Origin: an uncultured Verrucomicrobiota bacterium
GTDB lineage: Bacteria; Verrucomicrobiota; Kiritimatiellia; RFP12; UBA3636
DNA length: 32,893 nt
Direction of reading: 5' to 3'
Assembly (NCBI GenBank): GCA_949285835.1
Contig: CASEAR010000003.1
Coordinates: 1 to 32,893, forward strand
Shown here piece by piece: positions 16,586-25,173 of this stretch; within the stretch, counting starts at the first letter, position 1, and every line of letters starts with the position of its first letter. The position numbers and the translations under genes are program-made. A model generated the notes under the pieces. It did no database searches. It was not told the DNA's origin and saw nothing but the letters and a program-made list of their open reading frames with translations.

Positions 16586-19500
16586 TCAGACTCCGTGTTT
16601 ATTTTGTTCTTCCAGCGCGCGGCGGTATTCTACCGGGAACACCCTTACAAACTTCGGCCGGAATCCCTCCCAGTCTTCGAGCATCTGCCGGGCCTTTGCG
16701 CTGCCTGTGGCCGCGAGGTGCATGGATATGAGGTTTTTGAGTTCGGTTTCGGCGGCGCTTCTCGGTTCGATGCTTTCGAGATCCACGCCGTCCATGTTGC
16801 AGCTGAGGTCAAACTGTCCGTCGTCGTCGAGTACGTAAGCCAGGCCGCCGGTCATTCCGGCCGCGAAGTTTACGCCTGCATGGCCGAGAACGACGACCCT
16901 GCCGCCCGTCATGTATTCGCAGCCATGATCCCCCACGCCCTCGGCAACCATAATCATGCCGCTGTTGCGTATGCCGAACCTTTCGCCTGCAAGACCGTTG
17001 ATGAAAATGCTGCCTGACGTGCCTCCGTAGCCTATTACGTTGCCTGCGATGACGTTGCGGGAGCACTTGAACGATTCGGTTTCTTTGCCCCTTACTATGA
17101 TTTTTCCGCCGGACAGGCCTTTGCCTGCGAAATCGTTTGCCTCTCCCAGCAGATTGAGCGTGACGCCGGAGGCGAGAAACGCCCCGAAGCTCTGCCCGGC
17201 GACGCCCGTGAGGTTCACGGTGACCGTATCGTCCGGCAGCCCGGCTGCTCCGAATTTACGGGCTATTTCACCGGAGATTCCGGTTCCGGCCGCTCTGTCC
17301 GCATTTGTAATGCGCAGTGATACGGTCTCTGGACAGCCGTCCAGTTTGAGGCGCGGGAGCAGTTCGCGAGTGTCGTAGCACGGTTCGGGAGCCGGGCGGT
17401 CCTGGGGGTTGAAACGAACCTGAGCGCCTTTTTCGGTTCCGGCAAAGACGGAGCTGAAGTCGAGGTTGCGCACTTTGAAGAAGTCGATAGCGCCGTTTAC
17501 TTGCAGCAGGTCTGTTCTTCCGCATGCCTCGTCGATGGATTTCAGGCCGAGTTCCGCCAGGTGTTCGCGCACTTCCATGGCAATGAAGCGCAGGAAGTTG
17601 ACAATGTACTCCGCTTTGCCGGAGAAGCGTTTGCGCAGTTCAGGATCCTGCGTTGCCACGCCCATAGGGCATGTGTTGCTGTGGCACTGGCGCATCATCA
17701 CGCATCCAAGGCACACGAGGATGGTGGTGGCGAAGCCGAACTCTTCGGCTCCGAGAAGAGCGCCTATGACGACGTCGCGACCGGTTTTGAGCTGTCCGTC
17801 GAGCTGGATTTTCACGCGTGAGCGCAGGCCGTTCATGGAGAGCGTCTGCTGGGTTTCCGCCAGACCCAGCTCCCAGGGCAGGCCCGCGTGTTTTATGCTT
17901 GTGAGCGGGGATGCGCCGGTGCCGCCGTCGTGTCCGGAAATAAGGATGACGTCCGCATGCGCTTTGGCCACGCCTGCGGCCACGGTCCCGACGCCGGGTT
18001 CAGAAACGAGCTTCACGGAGATGCGGGCTTCGGGGTTGGCTGTCCGGAGGTCGTATATGAGCTGCGCCATGTCCTCGATGGAATATATGTCGTGGTGCGG
18101 CGGCGGGGAGATGAGAGTCACATGCGGGATGGAGTGCCGCACCTGCGCTATGAATGAGTCCACCTTGCCGGCGGGCAGCTGGCCGCCTTCGCCGGGCTTG
18201 GCCCCCTGCGCCATTTTGATTTGGATGTCGCGTGCGTTGCGCAGATAGTGGATGGTCACGCCGAAACGTCCGCTCGCGACTTGTTTTATCGCGCTGTTGA
18301 ATATGGTGCCGAATCTGTCCGCGTTTTCTCCGCCCTCTCCGCTGTTGCTCATGGCGCCGCACATGTTCATGGCTTCGGCTATCGTTTTGTGCGCTTCCGG
18401 GCTGAGAGATCCCAGACTCATAGCTCCGGATACGAAGCGGCGCATGATGCTCTGCACGGACTCGACTTCGTCGATCGGGATTGGTTTGGTTTCGGCGAAT
18501 TTAAACAGGCCGCGGAGGGTGCACAGCCTCTGAGACTGATTGTCGATCAGGGACGAATATTCCTTGAATTTCGAATAATCGTTCCTGTGTACGGCGTCCC
18601 GGAACGCGGAAATGGACTGCGGCGTCCACAGATGAGCCTCACCTCCGCGCCGGAAGTGGTATTCGCCTACGGACGGCAGTATCTGCGCCTGCGAGGAGGC
18701 CCGCTGTTCGGCTTCGCGGGCGATTTCGTCTATGCCGATGCCGCCGATCCGGCTTATTGTGCCGGGGAGGAATTCGTCTATGAAATTGCGGCTCAGCCCC
18801 ACGGCTTCGAAAGTCTGAGCCGAGCGATAGCTCCGCAGTGTGGAAATGCCGAGCTTTGACATAATCTTGAGAAGGCCTTTATCGACGGCTTTAATGTAGT
18901 TCCCTGCGGCGGTTGTCGGGTCGCACGGCACTTCTCCGGTTTTTGAGAGCATCGTCACCGTTTCCAGAGCCAGATACGGATGTATGGCCGTGGCGCCGTA
19001 TCCGAGCAGAAGCGCGAAATGCATCACTTCGCGCACTTCTCCGGACTCCACAATGACGCCGGTTTGCGGACGAAGGCCGGCGTCGATGAGCGCGCGGTTG
19101 GCGGCCGCAGCCGCGAGAAGAGAGGGTATCGCCGCCTCGCCCGGCTCCAGCTCCCGGTCCGAGAGCACGATTATGCGGATCCCGGAGCGCGCGGCGTCCG
19201 TCACGGCTGCGGAGACGCGGGCAAGTGCCTCGCGCAGCGCGGCGCCGCCCCCGGGCATGAAGCCCGTTTTCACGGTTTCGCACCGGAAATCCCGCCATCC
19301 GGAGTTTTTGAGTCTTGAAAGCTCGCCGGCGGTGAGGACCGGGCGCCTGAGCTTGATGAGCCGGGCGTGTTCCGGCGTTTCGGTAAGAATGTTGCCGTGG
19401 TTGCCGATGAACGTCATCAGGCTCATTACGAGTTCTTCCCGGATTGGATCGATCGGCGGATTGGTCACCTGTGCAAAAAGCTGTTTGAAGTAGTCGAACA

Positions 19501-20992
19501 GCAGCCTCGGGCGGCCGGACAGCACCGCCAGCGCGGCGTCGTTGCCCATGGAGCCGACCGGCTCCTTTCCGTCAGCCGCCATCGGCTTGATGATCATATC
19601 TATGTCTTCCGAAGCGTATCCGAAACGGCATTGGCGCGCCGTAAGTCCGTCCGGCACCTCGGCTGCGGTAATTTCTGTGAAAAGCCCGTTTACGGAAATC
19701 CGGTTCTCCTCGACCCACCGGCGGTAGGGTCTGGACCTTGCCACGCGGTTTTTTATTTCGGCGTTGTTCAGTATGCGGTGGGTGTGCATATCAAGGAAAA
19801 TCATTTCTCCGGGGCCGAGGCGTCCGCGTCTCGACACATTGTCCTCCGGTATGTCAAGCACGCCGGTTTCGCTCGCGAGGATGAAGGTGCCGTCGCGGCA
19901 CACGGTGTATCTGGCCGGTCTGAGCCCGTTGCGGTCGAGCATCGCTCCGGCGTTGATCCCGTCCGTGAAGGCTACGGCGGCCGGCCCGTCCCACGGCTCC
20001 ATGAGCGCGGAATGGTATTCGAAGAACGCGCGCACATCGCGCCCCATGTGATATTTTTCACCCCAGGCCTGCGGCATGAGCATGAGCATGGCGTGCTCTA
20101 TTGGCCTGCCCGCGGCGACTAGGAGTTCAAGCATATTGTCCAGCGAGGCGGAATCGCTCTGCCCCGGGGAGATCAATGGCAGGATTTTGGCCAGGTCTTC
20201 ACCGAAAAGCGGGCTTTCAAGGAGGCGTTCCCGGGCTTTGAGACTGTTTATGTTGCCTTTAAGCGTATTGATTTCGCCGTTGTGCGCCAGACAGCGGAAC
20301 GGATGGGCAAGGCTCCACGACGGGAACGTGTTCGTGCTGTAACGCTGATGAACGAGCGCGATGTGAGAGCGGAAAGCTGGATTTCCCAGATCCGGGTAAA
20401 ACCCTGAAATCTGAGTGGCGAGAAGAAGCCCTTTGTACACTATCGTATACGACGACAAACTGCATATGTAAACGTCCTGCACGGTCTTCTCGATAACGCG
20501 GCGCATTACGAAAAGCTTGCGTTCAAACGCGTCCCTTCCGGCAAAGGACGACCCGTCCACAAAGATTTGGCGTATGGCCGGAGCTGTTTCACGCGCGGTG
20601 CGCCCGATTTTGTCAGGATTGACGGGGACGTCCCTCCAGCCCAGAACAGAAGCACCCTCCGACACAATCGCCGACTCGATGTCTTTTTCTGCTCCGACGC
20701 CGCCGAAAATCATTCCGACGGCATACTTTCCAGGTTCCGGGAGCCGGATCCCGGATTCGGCGCGGAAAAAATCGTCCGGCATTGAAAGCAGCAGGCCGGC
20801 GCCGTCGCCGGTGTCCGGATCGCTGCCCGAAGCGCCCCTGTGCATCAGCCTGCAGAGCACGGTTATTCCCTGTTCGACGATTTTGTGGCTCGCGCGTCCG
20901 TTGATGTCGGCCACCAGCCCCACGCCGCAGGCGTCGTGCTCCATTTCGCTTTTATAAAGTCCTCTGTCTTGCGGATGAAAAATCTGCTCCAT
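16586..20992 (-). CDS. gltB: Glutamate synthase (NADPH) large subunit
   Basis: This 1468-residue enzyme hydrolyses glutamine and transfers the ammonia to 2-oxoglutarate. Its Ntn glutaminase domain carries the catalytic Cys22 in MEHDACGVGL, implying removal of a 21-residue propeptide. The central and FMN-binding barrel domains include SGHDGGTGASPLTSIKHAG and the [3Fe-4S] cysteines in CVMMRQCHSNTCPMGVATQ (about residue 1100). The C-terminal beta-helix domain has the glycine-rich repeats GGTSGSIFINGLAGERFG and GGRVVVLGHAGVNFAAGMTGG. Size and order match bacterial GltB (about 1480-1520). It begins the minus-strand gltB-gltD-activator cluster, and a perfect sigma-54 promoter lies about 50 bp upstream of its start. 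It faces glnA across a 296-bp control region. Confidence 0.97.
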   Translation of the reverse strand: MEQIFHPQDRGLYKSEMEHDACGVGLVADINGRASHKIVEQGITVLCRLMHRGASGSDPDTGDGAGLLLSMPDDFFRAESGIRLPEPGKYAVGMIFGGVGAEKDIESAIVSEGASVLGWRDVPVNPDKIGRTARETAPAIRQIFVDGSSFAGRDAFERKLFVMRRVIEKTVQDVYICSLSSYTIVYKGLLLATQISGFYPDLGNPAFRSHIALVHQRYSTNTFPSWSLAHPFRCLAHNGEINTLKGNINSLKARERLLESPLFGEDLAKILPLISPGQSDSASLDNMLELLVAAGRPIEHAMLMLMPQAWGEKYHMGRDVRAFFEYHSALMEPWDGPAAVAFTDGINAGAMLDRNGLRPARYTVCRDGTFILASETGVLDIPEDNVSRRGRLGPGEMIFLDMHTHRILNNAEIKNRVARSRPYRRWVEENRISVNGLFTEITAAEVPDGLTARQCRFGYASEDIDMIIKPMAADGKEPVGSMGNDAALAVLSGRPRLLFDYFKQLFAQVTNPPIDPIREELVMSLMTFIGNHGNILTETPEHARLIKLRRPVLTAGELSRLKNSGWRDFRCETVKTGFMPGGGAALREALARVSAAVTDAARSGIRIIVLSDRELEPGEAAIPSLLAAAAANRALIDAGLRPQTGVIVESGEVREVMHFALLLGYGATAIHPYLALETVTMLSKTGEVPCDPTTAAGNYIKAVDKGLLKIMSKLGISTLRSYRSAQTFEAVGLSRNFIDEFLPGTISRIGGIGIDEIAREAEQRASSQAQILPSVGEYHFRRGGEAHLWTPQSISAFRDAVHRNDYSKFKEYSSLIDNQSQRLCTLRGLFKFAETKPIPIDEVESVQSIMRRFVSGAMSLGSLSPEAHKTIAEAMNMCGAMSNSGEGGENADRFGTIFNSAIKQVASGRFGVTIHYLRNARDIQIKMAQGAKPGEGGQLPAGKVDSFIAQVRHSIPHVTLISPPPHHDIYSIEDMAQLIYDLRTANPEARISVKLVSEPGVGTVAAGVAKAHADVILISGHDGGTGASPLTSIKHAGLPWELGLAETQQTLSMNGLRSRVKIQLDGQLKTGRDVVIGALLGAEEFGFATTILVCLGCVMMRQCHSNTCPMGVATQDPELRKRFSGKAEYIVNFLRFIAMEVREHLAELGLKSIDEACGRTDLLQVNGAIDFFKVRNLDFSSVFAGTEKGAQVRFNPQDRPAPEPCYDTRELLPRLKLDGCPETVSLRITNADRAAGTGISGEIARKFGAAGLPDDTVTVNLTGVAGQSFGAFLASGVTLNLLGEANDFAGKGLSGGKIIVRGKETESFKCSRNVIAGNVIGYGGTSGSIFINGLAGERFGIRNSGMIMVAEGVGDHGCEYMTGGRVVVLGHAGVNFAAGMTGGLAYVLDDDGQFDLSCNMDGVDLESIEPRSAAETELKNLISMHLAATGSAKARQMLEDWEGFRPKFVRVFPVEYRRALEEQNKHGV

Positions 20993-21039
20993 TTCAGATT
21001 GGCCTTTCCGGTTGTTTCATAAACTGTTCATTTCACCCT

Positions 21040-21055
21040 AGCAAATTTCGTGCCA
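21040..21055 (-). promoter_or_regulatory. Sigma-54 promoter of gltB (perfect -24/-12)
   Basis: On the minus strand the sequence reads TGGCACGAAATTTGCT, which equals the full consensus TGGCACG-N4-TTGCW with the invariant GG and GC ten bases apart. Transcription should start near 21029, leaving a leader of about 37 nt before the gltB ATG. Expression therefore requires a sigma-54 activator, for which the protein at 13597-15120 is the obvious candidate. Confidence 0.92.
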
Positions 21056-21087
21056 CGCGCCAGAACGCGGATTTGCCGGGGAAATTG

Positions 21088-21104
21088 TTTACACTGCATG
21101 TAAA
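21088..21104. promoter_or_regulatory. Activator-site dyad 1 (TTTACA-N5-TGTAAA)
   Basis: TTTACACTGCATGTAAA is a perfect 6-5-6 inverted repeat. It lies roughly 67 bp upstream of the predicted gltB start and about 118 bp upstream of the glnA start, typical of an upstream activating sequence for a sigma-54 activator. It does not match the classical NifA site TGT-N10-ACA. Binding by the local activator is inference from position and symmetry. Confidence 0.6.
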
Positions 21105-21118
21105 AATGCAGAACCGGC

Positions 21119-21133
21119 TTACATTTTTTGTAA
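21119..21133. promoter_or_regulatory. Activator-site dyad 2 (TTACA-N5-TGTAA)
   Basis: TTACATTTTTTGTAA repeats the architecture of dyad 1 with a five-base spacer, centred 30 bp (about three helical turns) from it, so proteins bound at both would sit on one face of the DNA. A further half-site, TGTAAAAC, begins at 21154. The half-site TGTAAAA thus occurs three times, at 21099, 21129 and 21154. Confidence 0.58.
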
Positions 21134-21187
21134 AACAATACATCGCAAAAACCTGTAAAACAGCGGGAAATGGCGGAATTCTGTCTG

Positions 21188-21203
21188 TGGCACGGTATTT
21201 GCT
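21188..21203 (+). promoter_or_regulatory. Sigma-54 promoter of glnA operon (perfect -24/-12)
   Basis: TGGCACGGTATTTGCT fits every position of the consensus TGGCACG-N4-TTGCW, with GG (21189-21190) and GC (21201-21202) ten bases apart. The start should fall near 21214, giving a leader of about 75 nt to the glnA ATG. The site would sit inside the coding sequence if glnA began further upstream, which supports the start at 21289. Confidence 0.92.
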
Positions 21204-21288
21204 GGAGAAAATACGCCGGCAGCGGAATACGCTGTCAGATCGGCAGAGCGGCTGTCCGGCGGAACACAACAAACGGGAAAAAAAAGAG

Positions 21289-23424
21289 ATGAGCCAAACG
21301 AACAGACAGGCGGCGATCAGCGAAATCGCCGCCGCGAGGGCGACGGAGCCGGCGGAAGCGAAGCCGGCTTCCGCGGGTTTTTACGGGGAAGACGTGTTCT
21401 GCGGAGATGTGATGCGCGAGTATCTGCCCGCCGAGACGTGCGTTAAGCTGATGAATACGATAGAGCAGGGAGCGCCTCTCGACCCGGAGATTGCCGGCGA
21501 GGTGGCGCATGCGATGAAGGACTGGGCGATAAGCCGCGGAGCTACGCATTTCACGCACTGGTTTCAGCCGCTGACGGGTTCTACTGCCGAGAAGCACGAT
21601 TCGTTTCTGGAGACCGCGGGGCGCAAGGCGCTGTTTGCGTTTTCGGGCAAGAATCTCATAGTGGGCGAGCCGGACGCTTCGAGTTTTCCTTCCGGCGGAC
21701 TGCGTTCGACTTTTGAGGCCAGGGGCTATACGGCGTGGGATCCGACGAGCCCAGCCTTTATAAAGAGGCACGGCAACGGCGCGACGCTCTGCATACCTAC
21801 GGCGTTCTGCAGCTACACGGGAGAAGCGCTTGACCGGAAGACGCCGCTTCTGAGGTCTATTCAGGCGCTTTCGCAGTCTACGAAGAGACTGATGAAATGC
21901 TTCGGTCTCCCGGAGGAGAAAGTGTCTATCACGCTTGGTCCGGAGCAGGAATACTTCCTTATAGACAAGCGTTTTTACCTGCAGCGGCCTGATTTGATAC
22001 AGACCGGGCGCACGGTGTTCGGAGCGCCTCCCGCGAAGCACCAGCAGCTGGAGGATCATTATTTCGGCGCTATAAAGATGCGTGTGCTCAATTTCATGAG
22101 CGACGTGGAGAAAGAGCTGTGGAAGCTGGGTATTCCGGCCAAGACGCGCCACAACGAGGTGGCTCCGGCACAATTTGAGCTAGCCCCGGTGTTCGAGGAG
22201 CTGAATCTGGCGTGCGACCACAATATGCTTGTAATGGAGGTGCTGCGGCAGACTGCCGACAGGCACGGGCTCGTCTGCCTGCTTCACGAGAAGCCGTTTG
22301 CAGGGGTGAACGGCTCGGGCAAACACAACAACTGGTCGATTGCATACGGCGGGAGAAATTTGCTCAATCCAGGGCAGGATCCGAATGAAAACGCGATTTT
22401 CCTCACTGTGCTGTGCGCCATAATGGACGCCGTGGATTCTCATTCAGACCTGCTGCGCGCGTCTGTCACCGGGGCTGGCAACGACCACAGGCTTGGGGCC
22501 AACGAAGCGCCGCCGGCTGTTATTTCCATGTACCTTGGGGATCAGCTCACGGATATAATCGATCAGCTGGGGAGCGGTTCCGCCAGAAAATGCCGCAACA
22601 AGGCCGGGGCTCTGCGCATCGGAGTGGACACGCTGCCACCGCTGCCGCTGGATGCGACGGACAGGAACAGGACGAGTCCTTTTGCGTTCACGGGCAACAA
22701 GTTCGAGTTCAGGGCTCCGGGGTCGAGTCAGTCGTGTTCCGGCCCGAACGTGACGCTGAACGTGATAGTGGCGGAGGCTTTCGACAGGATGTCGGACGCG
22801 TTGGAGAAGATGCCGCGTGAAACCTTTCACGAAGCGCTTCAATCCCACCTGCGCAAGGTGGTGGGCGAGCACCGCCGCATCATATTCAACGGGGACGGAT
22901 ATACCGACGACTGGCTTGGAGAGGCGGCTGGACGCGGACTGCCGAACGCCAGAACCACGATGGAGGCTCTGCGCTGCATCCGTGATGAGGCCAACGCCGC
23001 GCTTTTCGAGAAATACGGCGTATTTACGAAGCGCGAGTTGGCGTCCAGATACGAGGTTTCGCTCGAGGACTACCACAGGAAAATACGCATAGAGGGTGAA
23101 GTGGCGCTGGAAATAGCCGAGAGCATGATATTTCCGGCGGCGTCCGCCGAATACGGCAGGATGGTACAGGCGGTGTTGAATGCCTCCGCTGCGGATATTT
23201 CCGGCGGAGCGGCTTCGCTCAAGGCCAAGAGCGAAACGCTCGGAGCCTCTCTGGACGCGCTCACCGCGGACTGCGGCGCGCTGCGCACGGCGCTGTCTGG
23301 CTGCCATGAAGAGATCATCACGGCGATGGAGTCGCTCCGCAGGACGGTCGACTCTCTCGAAAAGATGGTTCCCGATGCCAGCTGGCCGCTGCCGAAATAC
23401 CGCGAAATGCTGTTTATTTACTGA
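21289..23424 (+). CDS. glnA: Glutamine synthetase, type III
   Basis: This 711-residue enzyme makes glutamine from glutamate, ammonia and ATP. Type III enzymes (often called GlnN) are about 700-730 residues, much longer than type I, and this one fits. Visible motifs are LGPEQEYFLIDKR with GPEQEY at about 217-222, KTRHNEVAPAQFELAPVFE, NGSGKHNNWSI (Asn341 onward), TGAGNDHRLGANEAPPAVIS and NKFEFRAPGSSQS, which line the ammonia, metal and nucleotide sites. The C-terminal region (after about 590) is a helical extension typical of the type. The open frame runs back to 21073, but those codons span the sigma-54 promoter and two dyads, so the ATG at 21289 is preferred. It leads the operon of glutamine-using enzymes. 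Confidence 0.95.
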   Translation: MSQTNRQAAISEIAAARATEPAEAKPASAGFYGEDVFCGDVMREYLPAETCVKLMNTIEQGAPLDPEIAGEVAHAMKDWAISRGATHFTHWFQPLTGSTAEKHDSFLETAGRKALFAFSGKNLIVGEPDASSFPSGGLRSTFEARGYTAWDPTSPAFIKRHGNGATLCIPTAFCSYTGEALDRKTPLLRSIQALSQSTKRLMKCFGLPEEKVSITLGPEQEYFLIDKRFYLQRPDLIQTGRTVFGAPPAKHQQLEDHYFGAIKMRVLNFMSDVEKELWKLGIPAKTRHNEVAPAQFELAPVFEELNLACDHNMLVMEVLRQTADRHGLVCLLHEKPFAGVNGSGKHNNWSIAYGGRNLLNPGQDPNENAIFLTVLCAIMDAVDSHSDLLRASVTGAGNDHRLGANEAPPAVISMYLGDQLTDIIDQLGSGSARKCRNKAGALRIGVDTLPPLPLDATDRNRTSPFAFTGNKFEFRAPGSSQSCSGPNVTLNVIVAEAFDRMSDALEKMPRETFHEALQSHLRKVVGEHRRIIFNGDGYTDDWLGEAAGRGLPNARTTMEALRCIRDEANAALFEKYGVFTKRELASRYEVSLEDYHRKIRIEGEVALEIAESMIFPAASAEYGRMVQAVLNASAADISGGAASLKAKSETLGASLDALTADCGALRTALSGCHEEIITAMESLRRTVDSLEKMVPDASWPLPKYREMLFIY

Positions 23425-23443
23425 CTTCTGGAAATTGTCGGCA

Positions 23444-25171
23444 ATGTCGGACGCAATCAAACATGAATGCGGAGTGGCGCTGCTGCGGCTGCGCCGGGAT
23501 AACGAATATTTCCGGCGCAAGTACGGCTGCGCCGCATACGGGCGGAATAAGCTTGCGCTTATGCTCGAGAAGCAGCACAACCGCGGACAGGACGGGGCGG
23601 GAATTGCATCCGTAAGGCTTTCGCCCGAGCCGGGCGAACCGGCTTACACGGTCGAGAAATCGGCGGCCGGTTCGCCTTTGGCGGACCTCCTCGGGAAGGT
23701 CGCGGCGCGCGGCGGCGAATTCGACGGCGAGGTGCTGCTGGGCCACGTAAGGTACGCCACGTACGGCCGCGGCGAATTGTCCGACTGCCACCCGTTTGTG
23801 CATGATTCGGGCTGCCTGAGGCGGATACTCCTCATGGCGGGCAATTTCAACCTCACGTCCACGGAAAAACTCTTCGCCAAATACATGAAGCTCGGGCACC
23901 ATCCGTCCGGCAGGTCCGACGGCTACCTGATATTGCAGATGGTGGCGCATTATCTCGAACGGGAACTCGATGTGAACCCGGATTCCGAAAACTGGGGCAG
24001 GATTCTGCGCCAGGCGGCGGAAGACTTTGACGGCGCGTTCGTTCTGTGTGGCGTTACAGGCGGCGGCAGCGTTTTCGCGCTGAGGGACTCGCACGGGATA
24101 AGGCCGGGATACTTCTATTTCAACGACGAGGTGTTTGCCATGGCGTCTGAACGTCCGGCGATACAGGCGGCGTTTGACTGCTCGACAAACGAGGTCATGG
24201 AACTGCCTCCCGGTAAGGCGGTGACGGTCTCCGGCGACGGCAAATTCAGCATACAGGATTGTCTTGATCCTCAGCCGCGCCGCAGCTGCGTTTTTGAGAG
24301 GATATATTTTTCGCGTCCCAACGATGCGGATATACACCGTGAACGCAGGAATCTCGGACGGGCGCTGACGGGCGATGTGCTGAAGGCCTCCGGCGGCGAT
24401 CTGGAACACACTTTTTTCAGCTACATCCCGAATTCGGCGCAGGTGGGATTTCATGGCCTTCTTGACGTGCTTCAAAAGAGAGCCGCGGCGGAAGGAAGGA
24501 CGGTCCGGTTCGGGCAGATAGCGGTGAAGGACGCCAAATTCAGGACTTTCATCGCCGATGCCGATGCGCGCCGTGAGCTTTATATGCACGTTTACGATGT
24601 CACTTACGGTCTGGTGCATCCGGGCGAAGACACGCTCGTGGTGTTGGACGATTCGATCGTGCGCGGGAACACCGTGCGGGATGCGATCCTGCCGGTGCTC
24701 GACAGGCTTGGGCCGAGGAAGATTGTGGTTGCAAGCACGGCTCCCCAGATCAGGTTTCCGGACTGCTACGGCATAGATATGTCCACGGCGCGGGAGCTTG
24801 TCGCATTCCGTGCGGCGGTGAGCCTGCTGCGTAAGAAGGGCGAATACGGATATGTGGAGGAGTGCGCGGCGCGCGCCGCAAAAGAACTCTCCGCAGGCGA
24901 TTCCGGCACGCAGCACAACTGCCTGGCGGATGTGTATGCGCCTCTGGAGTACGGCGAGCTTACGCGCGAAATAGGCCTCCTGCTGACACCGCCGGGGCTG
25001 CGGGCAGGTTTTGAGGTGGTTTTTCAGAGCGTTGAGGCTTTGAGGCAATGCTGTCCGGATCATACCGGAGACTGGTATTTCACCGGCGACTACCCGACGC
25101 CGGGCGGGGTGGCCGTGGCGAACAGGGCCCTCGTGAATTACATCGAGAACAAAACTGAAAGGACGTACTGA
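23444..25171 (+). CDS. purF: Amidophosphoribosyltransferase, long variant
   Basis: This 575-residue enzyme starts purine synthesis by making phosphoribosylamine from PRPP and glutamine. The N-terminal Ntn glutaminase carries Cys9 in HECGVALL, to be exposed by removing an eight-residue propeptide, and continues with EKQHNRGQDGAGIASVRL. The C-terminal phosphoribosyltransferase domain has VVLDDSIVRGNTVRD (about residues 400-414), the PRPP loop, and IRFPDCYGIDMS. Ordinary PurF is about 470-510 residues; the extra length and the HECGVA...NEYFRRKYG start resemble the long form I recall from Bacteroidota. The ATG at 23444 has no strong ribosome-binding site, but it is the only start giving the normal short propeptide. 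It follows glnA by 19 bp and precedes carA by 2 bp. Confidence 0.93.
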   Translation: MSDAIKHECGVALLRLRRDNEYFRRKYGCAAYGRNKLALMLEKQHNRGQDGAGIASVRLSPEPGEPAYTVEKSAAGSPLADLLGKVAARGGEFDGEVLLGHVRYATYGRGELSDCHPFVHDSGCLRRILLMAGNFNLTSTEKLFAKYMKLGHHPSGRSDGYLILQMVAHYLERELDVNPDSENWGRILRQAAEDFDGAFVLCGVTGGGSVFALRDSHGIRPGYFYFNDEVFAMASERPAIQAAFDCSTNEVMELPPGKAVTVSGDGKFSIQDCLDPQPRRSCVFERIYFSRPNDADIHRERRNLGRALTGDVLKASGGDLEHTFFSYIPNSAQVGFHGLLDVLQKRAAAEGRTVRFGQIAVKDAKFRTFIADADARRELYMHVYDVTYGLVHPGEDTLVVLDDSIVRGNTVRDAILPVLDRLGPRKIVVASTAPQIRFPDCYGIDMSTARELVAFRAAVSLLRKKGEYGYVEECAARAAKELSAGDSGTQHNCLADVYAPLEYGELTREIGLLLTPPGLRAGFEVVFQSVEALRQCCPDHTGDWYFTGDYPTPGGVAVANRALVNYIENKTERTY

Positions 25172-25173
25172 GC

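Noticed and set aside
21088..21133. Classical NifA upstream sites (TGT-N10-ACA)
   Set aside because: Checking each TGT in the region found no ACA at the required ten-base spacing; the dyads have a different geometry.
21073..21288. N-terminal extension of glnA by 72 codons
   Set aside because: The extension covers the sigma-54 promoter and both dyads and lacks resemblance to GSIII; the ATG at 21289 gives normal length.
23414..25063. A 549-codon minus-strand open frame opposite purF
   Set aside because: It is fully antisense to a clear enzyme gene and has an Arg/His/Ala-rich shadow composition.
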